Shown here piece by piece: positions 26,709 through 36,096 of a stretch of 46,661 nt of DNA (position 1 is the first letter of the stretch; each line of letters starts with the position of its first letter). A program made the translations under genes and the position numbers. The notes beneath the pieces were generated by a model, which saw only the letters and a program-made list of their open reading frames with translations, did no database searches and had not been told where the DNA came from. This stretch comes from Bacillota bacterium (GTDB taxonomy: Bacteria; Bacillota; Clostridia; Oscillospirales; Ruminococcaceae): positions 1-46,661 of the forward strand of contig JAEWXO010000029.1 of assembly GCA_023458875.1 (NCBI GenBank), written 5' to 3'.

Positions 26709-26879
26709 ATGTATGTTATGCCACTTATAAAGGGTGTAGCTGCAGGTGCAGCTGCCGGAACAGTCTGTTACGTCGTTTCAAAGTCTTCCAGAAGACAGCG
26801 TAATTCCTTAAGAAAAAATACAGGAAGAGCAGTAAAATCGTTTGTAACAGTGCTCAGTGACATTTCTGACATGTTTTAA
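26709..26879 (+). CDS. Small 56-residue membrane-associated protein
   Basis: A short frame begins MYVMPLIKGVAAGAAAGTVC and ends SDISDMF. An Ala/Gly-rich N-terminal helix (7-24, with a GxxxGxxxG-like pattern) could insert in the membrane. It is followed by the basic stretch SKSSRRQRNSLRKN, and the C-terminus is amphipathic. A strong terminator begins 5 bp after the stop and AAAGG lies upstream at a long spacing (ATG 26718 is an alternative). The own terminator and protein-like composition support a real gene of unknown function. Confidence 0.6.
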   Translation: MYVMPLIKGVAAGAAAGTVCYVVSKSSRRQRNSLRKNTGRAVKSFVTVLSDISDMF

Positions 26880-26883
26880 ATCT

Positions 26884-26922
26884 AAAAACTCCGTATTTTT
26901 ATTAGAAAATATGGAGTTTTTT
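26884..26922 (+). terminator. Terminator of the 56-residue ORF
   Basis: A 15-bp stem with one G-U pair (26885-26899/26906-26920) followed by TT and AT-rich DNA. Confidence 0.8.
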
Positions 26923-26934
26923 ATTTGGTATGTA

Positions 26935-26963
26935 TTGAATAATTTTAAAAAATATGATATAAT
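26935..26963 (+). promoter_or_regulatory. Promoter of the acidic membrane-protein pair
   Basis: TTGAAT (26935-26940), 17 bp, TATAAT (26958-26963). Confidence 0.7.
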
Positions 26964-27015
26964 TATTCTGCGGCTATATTATTTACGCAAAAAAATATAT
27001 TTGGAGGGGTTTATT

Positions 27016-27669
27016 ATGGAGGAGAATAAAATAAATTCGGAGAAAAACGATCAGGAACAGGATATAAAAGAAGGATTAAAATCAGAAACAAATGTAAACG
27101 GTGAAACACAGACAGTTCAGAACCCGTCAGCCGGTTCTTCTGAAGTTTCTCAGAATATTTCAAATAAAAATAAGAAAACAGGCAAAATAGCAATAATTGC
27201 AGCAGCAGTTCTTGTTCTTATCTGTGCCGGTTCAGCAGCAAGCTCATCTGCTTATAAAAAACCTATAAAAAATTATTATGAAGCAATAGAAAAGCAGGAC
27301 GGTAAAAAGCTTAAAAAAGTTATGGGAAAGACGATCGTATCAGCAATTGAAGATATGTATGATGACGATGACGATGTTGATGATTTATTTGATGATTTAG
27401 CCGAGTCAGAGTATGACAGTCTTGTAGATGAGTATGGAAAAAAACTTAAAATCAAATATAAGATCGTTGACAAAGAGAAACTTGATAAGAGTGACCGCAA
27501 AAAAATCGAAAAACAATTTAAGGAAACCTATAAAGAAAAGGTAAAGGTTTCAAAGGGTTATGAATTAGATGTAGAAGTTACATACAAGGGTAAGGATGAC
27601 AAGGAAACAAAGGATGAAACCGTAAAAGTCATTAAATTGAACGGAGAATGGGTAGCAGATATTTATTAG
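27016..27669 (+). CDS. Membrane-anchored acidic protein, first tandem paralog
   Basis: 217 residues from ATG at 27016 with GGAGGGG upstream; the longer frame to 26857 overlaps the previous gene and the promoter and is rejected. The cytoplasmic N-terminus (1-55) is polar and disordered. One membrane helix (57-75, IAIIAAAVLVLICAGS) follows, then an extracytoplasmic region opening SAYKKPIKNYYEAIEKQDG, with a very acidic patch MYDDDDDVDDLFDD, and ending VKLNGEWVADIY-like (VIKLNGEWVADIY). The outer part has the shape of NTF2/DUF4878-like domains, helices followed by strands ending in a G-x-W motif. No function is known to me. Confidence 0.75.
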   Translation: MEENKINSEKNDQEQDIKEGLKSETNVNGETQTVQNPSAGSSEVSQNISNKNKKTGKIAIIAAAVLVLICAGSAASSSAYKKPIKNYYEAIEKQDGKKLKKVMGKTIVSAIEDMYDDDDDVDDLFDDLAESEYDSLVDEYGKKLKIKYKIVDKEKLDKSDRKKIEKQFKETYKEKVKVSKGYELDVEVTYKGKDDKETKDETVKVIKLNGEWVADIY

Positions 27670-27706
27670 AGTTTTTAATATATTTATATAACAGGGAGGA
27701 TTTATT

Positions 27707-28438
27707 TTGGAAAACAATAATATCAATTTAACAAAAGAAACCGGTCAGGACAATCAAGCTGAAAATAAACAGGAGGGAAAGGTTGAGGCTGTAATTCCTG
27801 AAGAAGTACATACAGATCCAGCTCCGGTTTCTTCAGCAACTCCAACAGAACCGACCGGAGATCAGGCAACAAAAAAGAATAAGAAGATAGGTACAATAGC
27901 AATAGCAGCAGTTGCTGCAGTTGTTCTTATAGCAGGAGGCTCAATGGTTTCTTCAAGTGCATATAAGACACCTATTAAAAACTATTTTGAGGCTATGGAA
28001 AAGGGAAACGGAAAGAAACTGCAAAAGGCTTATGGTAAAGCTCTCGTTTCAGCTATGGATGATTATTTCGAAGACGAAGATTTTTATGAATACGGAGAAT
28101 ATGATGATATAGATGAAATGTTTGACGAAATGGCAGAGTCATTCAAAGATGATCTTGAAGATGAGTATGGCAAAAAAACAAAGATAACCTATGAGATTAC
28201 TGATAAGGATAAGATTGATAAGGATGATCTGGAGGATTTTGAAGATACATTTAAGGATGCATTTGATAAAAAGCTGAAGATATCCAAAGGATATGAAGTT
28301 GATGTAAAGGCTAAATTTAAAGGTAAAGATGATAAGGACACAGAAAAATTACAACTCATAGTTCTCAAGATAAACGGAAAATGGGCGGCTATGGGAGACT
28401 ATGATTTAATGCAGCTGTCTTATAGTGGATTTTATTAA
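27707..28438 (+). CDS. Membrane-anchored acidic protein, second tandem paralog
   Basis: 243 residues, starting with TTG at 27707 behind GGGAGGA. Same plan as its neighbour: polar N-terminus (1-58), a membrane helix (61-80), SSSAYKTPIKNYFEAMEKGN at 83-102, acidic patch, SKGYEVDVKAKFKGKDDKDT near the C-terminus, and a KINGKW ending motif. The two share the sequence pattern S-S-A-Y-K-x-P-I-K-N-Y-x-E-A and K-I/V-S-K-G-Y-E-x-D-V, so they arose by duplication. The linker regions have diverged completely. It lies 37 bp after the first paralog, in one operon. Confidence 0.75.
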   Translation: MENNNINLTKETGQDNQAENKQEGKVEAVIPEEVHTDPAPVSSATPTEPTGDQATKKNKKIGTIAIAAVAAVVLIAGGSMVSSSAYKTPIKNYFEAMEKGNGKKLQKAYGKALVSAMDDYFEDEDFYEYGEYDDIDEMFDEMAESFKDDLEDEYGKKTKITYEITDKDKIDKDDLEDFEDTFKDAFDKKLKISKGYEVDVKAKFKGKDDKDTEKLQLIVLKINGKWAAMGDYDLMQLSYSGFY

Positions 28439-28461
28439 TATTCAGGGTATATAAATCAAAT

Positions 28462-28505
28462 AAAAAACGTCTGATGCAATTTATGTTTTGCATCAGACGT
28501 TTTTT
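28462..28505. terminator. Bidirectional terminator between the paralog operon and uvrA
   Basis: A perfect 18-bp A/T-ended stem (28462-28479/28488-28505). T-runs on both strands; the distal arm touches the uvrA stop codon. Confidence 0.9.
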
Positions 28506-31339
28506 TAGTGCTTGTTTTCAAGGTGCTTTTTAAGATACTGGCCGGTGTAGGAGCGTTCACACTCCATTATTTCTTCCGGAGTTCCCATTGCAATTATTTC
28601 GCCGCCCTTGTCACCGCCCTCAGGTCCTATGTCTATAATGTAGTCGGATACCTTGATAAGTCCGAGGTTATGCTCTATTATAAGAACGGTGTTTCCGTTG
28701 TCGACAAGAGTCTGAAGAACGTCAATGAGCTTGTGGATATCGGCGTTATGGAGTCCTGTTGTAGGTTCGTCAAGGATATAGATTGTCTTTCCGGTTGAGC
28801 GCTTTGAAAGCTCGGTTGCAAGCTTTACACGCTGTGCTTCTCCGCCTGAAAGTGTTGTTGCGGGCTGACCTATTTTTATATATCCGAGTCCGACCTGCTG
28901 AAGTGTTTTTAACTTTCTTGATATTTTCGGTATGTTTTCAAAGAATGTAACACCTTCATCAACCGTCATTTCAAGAACGTCATATATTGACTTGTCCTTG
29001 TATTTTACTTCAAGTGTTTCACGGTTATATCGTTTTCCCTTGCAGACGTCGCACGGAACATACACATCAGGCAGAAAATGCATTTCTATTTTTATTATTC
29101 CGTCACCTTCGCATGCTTCGCATCTGCCGCCTTTTATATTGAATGAAAATCTTCCTGACGTATAGCCTTTAAGCTTTGAATAATTTGTCTGTGAAAATAA
29201 TTCCCGTATATCGTTGAATACACCTGTGTAAGTGGCAGGATTTGAACGTGGTGTTCTGCCGATAGGTGACTGGTCGATGTCAATTACTTTGTCAAGATGT
29301 TCTATGCCTGTCATTTCTCTGAATTTTCCGCATGAAATTTTTGCACGGTTTAATTGCGCAGCAAGATGCTTGTAGATTATTTCATTTACAAGAGATGATT
29401 TGCCTGAACCTGAAACACCAGTCACACATACAAATTCACCGAGAGGAATATCAACGTCAATATTTTTAAGGTTGTTTTCCGACGCGCCTTTTATAGAAAG
29501 GAATTTTCCGTTTCCTGTTCTTCTCTTTTCAGGTACCGGGATAAACTTTTTGCCGCTTAAATACTGTCCGGTAAGTGATCTGTCGCACGCAAGAATATCG
29601 TCTATTGTACCGCAGCAGACTACTTCACCGCCGTTTACACCTGCCCCAGGGCCAATGTCAACGATATAATCCGCCGCATACATGGTGTCATCGTCATGTT
29701 CAACTACAATAAGTGTGTTTCCAAGGTCACGAAGACGCTTAAGCGCTGTAATAAGCTTGTCATTGTCACGCTGGTGCAGTCCTATACTCGGTTCGTCAAG
29801 TATATACAAAACCCCGACAAGTGATGAGCCTATCTGTGTGGCAAGTCTGATACGCTGGCTTTCTCCGCCTGAAAGTGTTCCTGCAGGTCTTGAAAGTGTA
29901 AGATATCCAAGACCGACATTTATTAAGAAAACAAGTCTGTCCTTTATTTCCTTGATGATTCTTTTGCCGATCATCTGTTCGCGTTCTGAAAGTTTGATGT
30001 TGTTAAAAAAATCAAAAGCATCGGAAATTGATTTCTCACATAGCTCGCTTATATTGAGTCCGCCTACAGTTACAGCGAGACTTTCTTTTTTAAGTCTCAT
30101 TCCATGACATTCCGGACAAGTTTCGGATGTCATATATGAAAGAATTTCTTCCCTTGAAAAGTTGCTGTTTGTTTCGCTGTAGCGTCGCTCCAGATTGTTT
30201 ATTACACCTTCAAAGGCTGCTTTGTATGAGCTTCCGCCGTATTCATTTGAACGTGAAAGCTTAAGAGCATGGTCACCGGTTCCATACAAAAAAACGTTTA
30301 ACTGTTCTTCGGAAAGATTTTTTACGGGTACATCCAAAGGGATTTTGTATTCCTTTGAAATAGCGGTATAGTACATCATTGCTATGGAACCGGGATCGAG
30401 TGAATTCCAGCCTGACGCCTGAATTGCGCCGTTAAGAATGCTGAGATTTTTATCAGGTATGATAAGGTCCGGATTTATTTTCATGAATATTCCGAGACCC
30501 GTACATTTTTCACATGCCCCGAAAGGGTTGTTAAATGAGAACATTCTCGGTGCTAATTCCTCAATGGAAATGTCGTGGTCAGGACATGCATAGTTTAGAG
30601 AAAATGTCGTTTCCTTTGTACCGTTTATATCGACTGTAATAAGTCCTCCGGAAAGCGCGCTTACAGTTTCTATACTGTCAGTCATTCTAGATTCAATATT
30701 TTCTTTTATTACAAGACGGTCAACAACTATTTCAACAGTATGCTTCTTGTTTTTTTCAAGGGTTATTTCTTCTGAAAGGTCATACATTATTCCGTCTGCA
30801 CGTACACGGACATATCCTGAACGTCGTGCACTTTCAAGCTCTTTTACATGAGTGCCCTTACGTCCTCTGATAATAGGTGCCATGAGCTGAATCTTTGTAC
30901 CTTTTTCAAGCTTCATAAGCTTATCTACTATCTGGTCTATTGTCTGCTGCTTTATTTCCTTATGACAGACAGGGCAGTGAGGTGTACCGGCCCTTGCATA
31001 TAAAAGACGAAGGTAATCATATATTTCAGTAACAGTACCGACTGTAGAACGGGGATTTTTTGAGGTAGTCTTCTGATCTATGGAGATAGCAGGGGAAAGT
31101 CCCTCGATGCTGTCTACGTCAGGCTTGTTCATCTGTCCTAAAAACTGTCTTGCATACGAAGAAAGACTCTCTACATATCTTCTCTGACCGTCTGCATATA
31201 TTGTATCAAATGCAAGTGAGGATTTACCCGATCCTGATAACCCTGTCATAACTATAAGCTTATCTCTTTCAAGCTCTATATCTATGTTTTTGAGGTTGTG
31301 TTCTCTTGCACCCTTGATGATTATTTTGTTGTTTCTCAA
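28505..31339 (-). CDS. uvrA: Excinuclease ABC subunit A
   Basis: 944 residues, the standard length. It is the damage-recognition ATPase of nucleotide excision repair. The first Walker A is GLSGSGKSS (about 33-41) and the second GVSGSGKSS, each with an ABC signature (LSGGESQRIRLA and LSGGEAQRVKLA). Zinc-binding CxxC pairs (CPVC, CEKC, CEACEGDG, CDVC) are intact. It starts 2 bp after the uvrB stop. uvrB-uvrA order in one operon is common in Firmicutes. Confidence 0.98.
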   Translation of the reverse strand: MRNNKIIIKGAREHNLKNIDIELERDKLIVMTGLSGSGKSSLAFDTIYADGQRRYVESLSSYARQFLGQMNKPDVDSIEGLSPAISIDQKTTSKNPRSTVGTVTEIYDYLRLLYARAGTPHCPVCHKEIKQQTIDQIVDKLMKLEKGTKIQLMAPIIRGRKGTHVKELESARRSGYVRVRADGIMYDLSEEITLEKNKKHTVEIVVDRLVIKENIESRMTDSIETVSALSGGLITVDINGTKETTFSLNYACPDHDISIEELAPRMFSFNNPFGACEKCTGLGIFMKINPDLIIPDKNLSILNGAIQASGWNSLDPGSIAMMYYTAISKEYKIPLDVPVKNLSEEQLNVFLYGTGDHALKLSRSNEYGGSSYKAAFEGVINNLERRYSETNSNFSREEILSYMTSETCPECHGMRLKKESLAVTVGGLNISELCEKSISDAFDFFNNIKLSEREQMIGKRIIKEIKDRLVFLINVGLGYLTLSRPAGTLSGGESQRIRLATQIGSSLVGVLYILDEPSIGLHQRDNDKLITALKRLRDLGNTLIVVEHDDDTMYAADYIVDIGPGAGVNGGEVVCCGTIDDILACDRSLTGQYLSGKKFIPVPEKRRTGNGKFLSIKGASENNLKNIDVDIPLGEFVCVTGVSGSGKSSLVNEIIYKHLAAQLNRAKISCGKFREMTGIEHLDKVIDIDQSPIGRTPRSNPATYTGVFNDIRELFSQTNYSKLKGYTSGRFSFNIKGGRCEACEGDGIIKIEMHFLPDVYVPCDVCKGKRYNRETLEVKYKDKSIYDVLEMTVDEGVTFFENIPKISRKLKTLQQVGLGYIKIGQPATTLSGGEAQRVKLATELSKRSTGKTIYILDEPTTGLHNADIHKLIDVLQTLVDNGNTVLIIEHNLGLIKVSDYIIDIGPEGGDKGGEIIAMGTPEEIMECERSYTGQYLKKHLENKH

Positions 31340-31341
31340 AA

Positions 31342-33303
31342 TTACAGACTCTCCTTTAATTCTTTTATCTTGTCACGCAGAAATGCGGCATGTTCAAACT
31401 CAAGCATTTTCGCTGCTGTTTTCATTTCCTCAGTAAGCTTTGCTATCCTTTCGGCTTTTTCTTTTGCCGAAAGCTTCTTTCCGTTTATATCAATAACCTT
31501 TGGCTTTGAACTGATTTCTATTACATCGCGTATATCCTTTATGATTGTTTTAGGAGTTATTCCATGTTCTTTGTTGTACTGCATCTGGATTCCGCGTCGG
31601 CGTTCTGTTTCATTTATGGCATTTTCCATTGAACGTGTTACGGAATCAGCGTACATTATTACCTGTCCTTCTGAATTTCTTGCAGCTCGTCCTATTATCT
31701 GGATAAGTGATGTTTCGCTTCTTAAAAAGCCTTCCTTATCAGCATCAAGAATAGCGATAAGCGATACCTCAGGGAGGTCAAGGCCCTCTCTTAAAAGATT
31801 TATTCCCACAAGAACATCGAACTCGCCTGAACGGAGATCATGTATTATTTCCATACGCTCTATCGTATCAATATCATGGTGCAGATAACGGACCTTTATT
31901 CCCGCATTTTCAAGATATGCAGTCAGATCCTCAGCCATCTTTTTTGTAAGTGTTGTAATAAGGACACGTTCTGACTTTGCTGTACGTATATTTATCTGTG
32001 AAATAATATCATCAATCTGTCCTGAAACAGGCTTTACAATGATTTCAGGATCAACAAGTCCTGTAGGGCGTATTACCTGTTCAACAATCTGTGAGGAATT
32101 TTCTTTTTCAATCGGTCCGGGAGTTGCGCTTACGTAAATCGCCTGCCCTATATGACTGTAGAATTCATCAAAATTCAAAGGCCTGTTGTCAAATGCGCTC
32201 GGCAGTCTGAAGCCATATTCGATAAGTGTATTTTTTCTTGCTCTGTCACCGGCATACATGCCTCTTACCTGCGGAAGAGTTACATGGCTTTCATCAACTA
32301 TAAGAAGAAAATCTTCGGGGAAATAGTCAAGCAGGGTAAAAGGAGTGCTTCCCTCAGGGCGTCTTGACAGAACACGTGAATAATTTTCAACTCCGCTGCA
32401 GTAGCCGACCTCAGTGAGCATTTCCATATCATAATGTGTTCTTTCGGCTATTCTCTGCGCCTCAATAAGCTTATGATTTTCCGTAAAATACTCTATTCTC
32501 TCCGCAAGCTCCTCGTCAATATCCTTTAGTGCGTCACTCAGCTTGTCATGTGATACGACATGGTGAGATGCAGGAAAAAATGCAACATGCGAAAGCTCGG
32601 AAATGATTTCGCCTGTCAGATAGTTTATTTCAGATATTCGGTCAATCTCATCGCCGAAAAATTCAACACGCACCGCCACATCTGTTGAATGTGACGGAAA
32701 TACTTCCACAACATCCCCTCTGACTCTGAATCTGTTTCGCTGAAAATCAATATCATTTCTCTCATATCTGATTGAAACAAGTTCATTCAGGAGGTCATCT
32801 CTTGATTTCTCCATGTTTTTTCGGACGGACACTACCATGGAACGGTATTCATCAGGGTCACCCAGAGAGTAAATACACGAAACACTTGAGACTATAATTA
32901 CGTCACGGCGCTCTGAAAGTGCCGTTGTCGCTGAATGACGCAGCTTGTCTATTTCCATATTTATTGACGAATCTTTTTCTATGAACGTATCAGTTCCCGG
33001 AATATATGCTTCCGGCTGATAATAATCATAGTAGGAAACGAAATATTCAACTGCATTTTCAGGGAAAAATTCTTTAAACTCCGAACAGAGCTGAGCGGCA
33101 AGTATTTTATTGTGTGCAAGAACAAGAGTAGGTCTGTTTACATTTGCTATGACGTTCGCCATTGTAAATGTTTTTCCTGAACCGGTAACGCCAAGCAGCG
33201 TCTGTTCATGCTGACCTTCCTGCAGGCCCTTTGTTAATTTTTCTATTGCCTGCGGCTGATCACCGGATGGTTTGTACGGGGAAACCAGTTTAAATTTATC
33301 CAC
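31342..33303 (-). CDS. uvrB: Excinuclease ABC subunit B
   Basis: 653 residues. A DEAD-like helicase fold with Walker A GVTGSGKTFT (about 39-48) and the beta-hairpin region with YYDYYQPEAYIP that clamps the damaged strand. The helicase C-terminal domain has IGRAARN, and the C-terminal UVR motif lies at the end (EMKTAAKMLEFEHAAFLRDK). It receives DNA from UvrA and recruits UvrC. First gene of the uvrBA operon. I searched the upstream 100 bp for a LexA-type GAAC-N4-GTTC box and saw none. Confidence 0.98.
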   Translation of the reverse strand: MDKFKLVSPYKPSGDQPQAIEKLTKGLQEGQHEQTLLGVTGSGKTFTMANVIANVNRPTLVLAHNKILAAQLCSEFKEFFPENAVEYFVSYYDYYQPEAYIPGTDTFIEKDSSINMEIDKLRHSATTALSERRDVIIVSSVSCIYSLGDPDEYRSMVVSVRKNMEKSRDDLLNELVSIRYERNDIDFQRNRFRVRGDVVEVFPSHSTDVAVRVEFFGDEIDRISEINYLTGEIISELSHVAFFPASHHVVSHDKLSDALKDIDEELAERIEYFTENHKLIEAQRIAERTHYDMEMLTEVGYCSGVENYSRVLSRRPEGSTPFTLLDYFPEDFLLIVDESHVTLPQVRGMYAGDRARKNTLIEYGFRLPSAFDNRPLNFDEFYSHIGQAIYVSATPGPIEKENSSQIVEQVIRPTGLVDPEIIVKPVSGQIDDIISQINIRTAKSERVLITTLTKKMAEDLTAYLENAGIKVRYLHHDIDTIERMEIIHDLRSGEFDVLVGINLLREGLDLPEVSLIAILDADKEGFLRSETSLIQIIGRAARNSEGQVIMYADSVTRSMENAINETERRRGIQMQYNKEHGITPKTIIKDIRDVIEISSKPKVIDINGKKLSAKEKAERIAKLTEEMKTAAKMLEFEHAAFLRDKIKELKESL

Positions 33304-33401
33304 GTCTATTATCCACTCCCTTTTAATCTGTATATAGTTATATTATAATATAAAATGAAATTTTTTAAAAGGGGAAAGGGGATAATTTTATAAAAAAGAA
33401 A

Positions 33402-35264
33402 TCAAATCCCCCAGAATCTGTACATTTCAAAATAAACAACTGACACTATCATAACTGTATTGCCGGCTGTACATAAGATATAGCGGAGCGGGTGGGACTT
33501 TTCTTTTATGAGTGAAATTACAGAAGCAACTGCTGATATACTGCATACGGCGGCGCATATCATTTGTGATACGCCTATCACGGCGCATGCCGCATAAGGC
33601 AGTCCGCCCATGTTCTGAGCGTAGATTACATATGTTGTCAGCAGTAATATAACTGAAATGAGCCATGAAAGCTGACCCGATAAAACAGCGGTCTCTCCCT
33701 TGTAATGCGAATATCTGCCATGCTTTTTAAGCTTGTGACGGATACGCAGCAGATACACTGCCGCAACCGCAAGAAGCACATAAGCAGTAAACAGGCACAG
33801 CTTCACAAGATACCAGCTGTCATGCACTGCCTCAAAGGATGGCTGTTCAAACACAAGACTGCCGTCCGGATTGTTTTTTACGCCTATGAGTACCGCATTT
33901 TCCAGATCTTTGTACAGGACTCCCTGACTTCTGATCTGATAAAGATTTCTGCCTATGTCCTCCGGCTCTCCTACTAATCTTCCGGGTACAGCGCTGAGAT
34001 AAGGCAGGAATTTCAGCAATCCGCGATGTGTAGAACGGGATGCGAGATAATAGCCGTTCAGTTCGGTTTTTCCGGCACTGCCCGAAGCATATTTATCAGG
34101 AGAAAGCTCTCCGAACACATATGTCGGTACTTGCTTGATCATCTCGTTGCCGCCTTGTTCGTTTATCATGACCGCAAGCCCGGTTTTTGATTCAGGATCA
34201 AGTTCAAGATGAGCCTGCCCGAAGGTCGTGGCGCCTGTGTGTCCGTAAGTGCGGACAGAATGTTCACTGCACCAGAATCCGTGAGTACATGTAGGTATAT
34301 CCGAATCTCCGTAGAAGTGCGTACCGGTAAACAGCATCTTCTGTGTTTCGGGAGATCCGAACAGCGGTGCGGAATCATCCAGAAGCGCCTGTCCGTATTT
34401 TATCATGTCGGAGAGCGTACCTGTTGCAGCTCCTGCCGGATATGCGGAAACATAGTTAAGACGGCTGCCAAGGTCAATACAGTTGCGGATAACAAAACGG
34501 TAGCTCTTCATTTTTTTTCGCTGTTCATATACAAAGGCATTGTCGCTGTGCGCAGGATTTATCGCAGTATGCTCCATTCCGAGCGGTTTGAAAATATTCT
34601 CATGGACATAGTCACAGAAATCCTTGCCGCTTACACATTCAATCACGTAGCCAGCCACTGCCGCACCGTAGTTTGAATAAGCAACAACATCACCCGGACG
34701 GTTTATCTGTGCCGGTTCAATTGCCTGAAGCTCCTCCTTCAGAGAACGGATATTATTTTCGTCTGTTTCCCAGATGCTGAGTGTAGTTTCCTGCCAGCCT
34801 GCATCATGGTTCATCAGATTTATCATCGTTATCGGATTGTCAAAGGATAAATGCTGAAAGAAGCCGTCAGGAAGGTACTCTCTCACATCAAGGTCAAGGT
34901 CAAGTCTGCCCTGCTCCCAGAGCTGCATTGCACTTACCCATATAAATGTTTTGGAAATGCTGCCCCATTCGTAGACGGATTCATCATTTGCAGGTATAAT
35001 GTTTTCGATATCGCTGTAACCAAAATACCCTTTGTACAGCACCTCATCGCCCTGAAATACACCGATCATAGCCGATGCACAATCGCTTTCTGATTCTATC
35101 TGTTCCGCTATTCTCTGAAATTGTTCTACAGTAATTCCTGAAGGCAGAACAGTTTCAGCCTTCTTGTCAGACTTTGCTTCTTCGGCAAAAATATTTTCTC
35201 CTGACGTACACAGTATCAGTCCTGCAAAGAGAACTGAGATCAGACGTTTTATATTTTTTTTCAT
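33402..35264 (-). CDS. Membrane-linked serine hydrolase of the beta-lactamase/CubicO fold
   Basis: 620 residues from ATG at 35264 behind AAGGAGAG; the longer frame to 35303 precedes the signal peptide. The N-terminal signal LISVLFAGLILCTSGENIFA is followed by an extracytoplasmic class-C-like serine hydrolase domain with the SxxK nucleophile motif S102-I-S-K105, YSN (the YxN motif), and GHTG in place of KTG. The last ~130 residues contain several membrane helices separated by the basic KHGRYSHYKG loop. Such proteins act on D-amino-acid peptides, peptidoglycan or esters; a true beta-lactamase is unlikely. It is the last gene of a GntR/ABC exporter operon, 13 bp after the second permease, so it may process or resist the exported or sensed compound. 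Confidence 0.85.
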   Translation of the reverse strand: MKKNIKRLISVLFAGLILCTSGENIFAEEAKSDKKAETVLPSGITVEQFQRIAEQIESESDCASAMIGVFQGDEVLYKGYFGYSDIENIIPANDESVYEWGSISKTFIWVSAMQLWEQGRLDLDLDVREYLPDGFFQHLSFDNPITMINLMNHDAGWQETTLSIWETDENNIRSLKEELQAIEPAQINRPGDVVAYSNYGAAVAGYVIECVSGKDFCDYVHENIFKPLGMEHTAINPAHSDNAFVYEQRKKMKSYRFVIRNCIDLGSRLNYVSAYPAGAATGTLSDMIKYGQALLDDSAPLFGSPETQKMLFTGTHFYGDSDIPTCTHGFWCSEHSVRTYGHTGATTFGQAHLELDPESKTGLAVMINEQGGNEMIKQVPTYVFGELSPDKYASGSAGKTELNGYYLASRSTHRGLLKFLPYLSAVPGRLVGEPEDIGRNLYQIRSQGVLYKDLENAVLIGVKNNPDGSLVFEQPSFEAVHDSWYLVKLCLFTAYVLLAVAAVYLLRIRHKLKKHGRYSHYKGETAVLSGQLSWLISVILLLTTYVIYAQNMGGLPYAACAVIGVSQMICAAVCSISAVASVISLIKEKSHPLRYILCTAGNTVMIVSVVYFEMYRFWGI

Positions 35265-35277
35265 AGAAAAGCTCTCC

Positions 35278-36084
35278 TTACATTTCTCTTTTATCGTATT
35301 CAAGTATTGTGCAGGTGTATTTATATATCATTGACATGACGGCAACCGCAATTAACACCGCCCCGAGCAAAAATCCGTTTGCCGCATTTGCAAGCTGTGA
35401 AAGAAGCTGATTTATAACTGATACTGCTGTACCGAACGGAAGAATTCCGCTGACAGTAAGCACCAGGAGGATAATAATTGAAAATATCAGAGCAGCAAGG
35501 AAATATTCTTCCTTTTTCGCCTTCTTCAGTTGTCCCAGCGCTGCAAAGTGCTCACTGTTTCTGAAGTATTTACGAAGATTGCCCGACATAATGATAAGTC
35601 CGAATGAAAACGCTGCAAAATACAGCAGATTGAACATTCCGAGTTTTGTAAAGCCACCGCCGTACTGATTGATAAGCATTGAAAACGCATCATATTGTTC
35701 ATTGCCGTCGCTCATCAGAAAAAGATACAGCTCAAGCTTCATGGACAGAAGCATGAGAAGATAAAATACAAATGAGACCGCAAAATACAGTCCAACAGAA
35801 ATAATAAATCTCGATCGCACCAGATCTCTGCGCTCTATCGGCAGAATGGAATACATCTTTTCACTTTTGTATTTCATTTCGTTATGAAAAAGCATAGGAA
35901 CAAATAATCCGCCTAGAATAATCGGAACATAGAGACCTGCTAATGGTGATGCTGCAAATCCCAGCCCGCCGAAGAAAATAAAAAGAATCACAGCAATTGT
36001 TCTCATGCTCTGCTTTCCGCCGTTCATCGTGATAAAGTCTGCATGCATGAGGTTTTTTATCTTTTGTATATAGCTTTTATTCAT
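35278..36084 (-). CDS. ABC-2 type permease (YtrC/PmtB-like), second
   Basis: 268 residues from ATG at 36084, which has AAGGAG at the right distance; the GTG at 36093 overlaps that ribosome binding site. It has six hydrophobic segments. A short cytoplasmic motif YSILPIERRDLVRSRF corresponds to YGTLPVRRLNITRARF in the upstream permease, so the two are paralogs and probably form a heterodimer. This motif is typical of the small ABC-2 permeases of Ytr/Pmt-type exporters. The serine hydrolase starts 13 bp downstream. Confidence 0.85.
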   Translation of the reverse strand: MNKSYIQKIKNLMHADFITMNGGKQSMRTIAVILFIFFGGLGFAASPLAGLYVPIILGGLFVPMLFHNEMKYKSEKMYSILPIERRDLVRSRFIISVGLYFAVSFVFYLLMLLSMKLELYLFLMSDGNEQYDAFSMLINQYGGGFTKLGMFNLLYFAAFSFGLIIMSGNLRKYFRNSEHFAALGQLKKAKKEEYFLAALIFSIIILLVLTVSGILPFGTAVSVINQLLSQLANAANGFLLGAVLIAVAVMSMIYKYTCTILEYDKREM

Positions 36085-36096
36085 ATGATTCACTCC

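Noticed and set aside
33304..33401. LexA (SOS) box before uvrB
   Set aside because: No GAAC-N4-GTTC-like site could be read in the leader on either strand.
33402..35264. True beta-lactamase
   Set aside because: The protein has the fold's SxxK, YxN and HTG motifs but a C-terminal membrane domain and operon context unlike known resistance enzymes.
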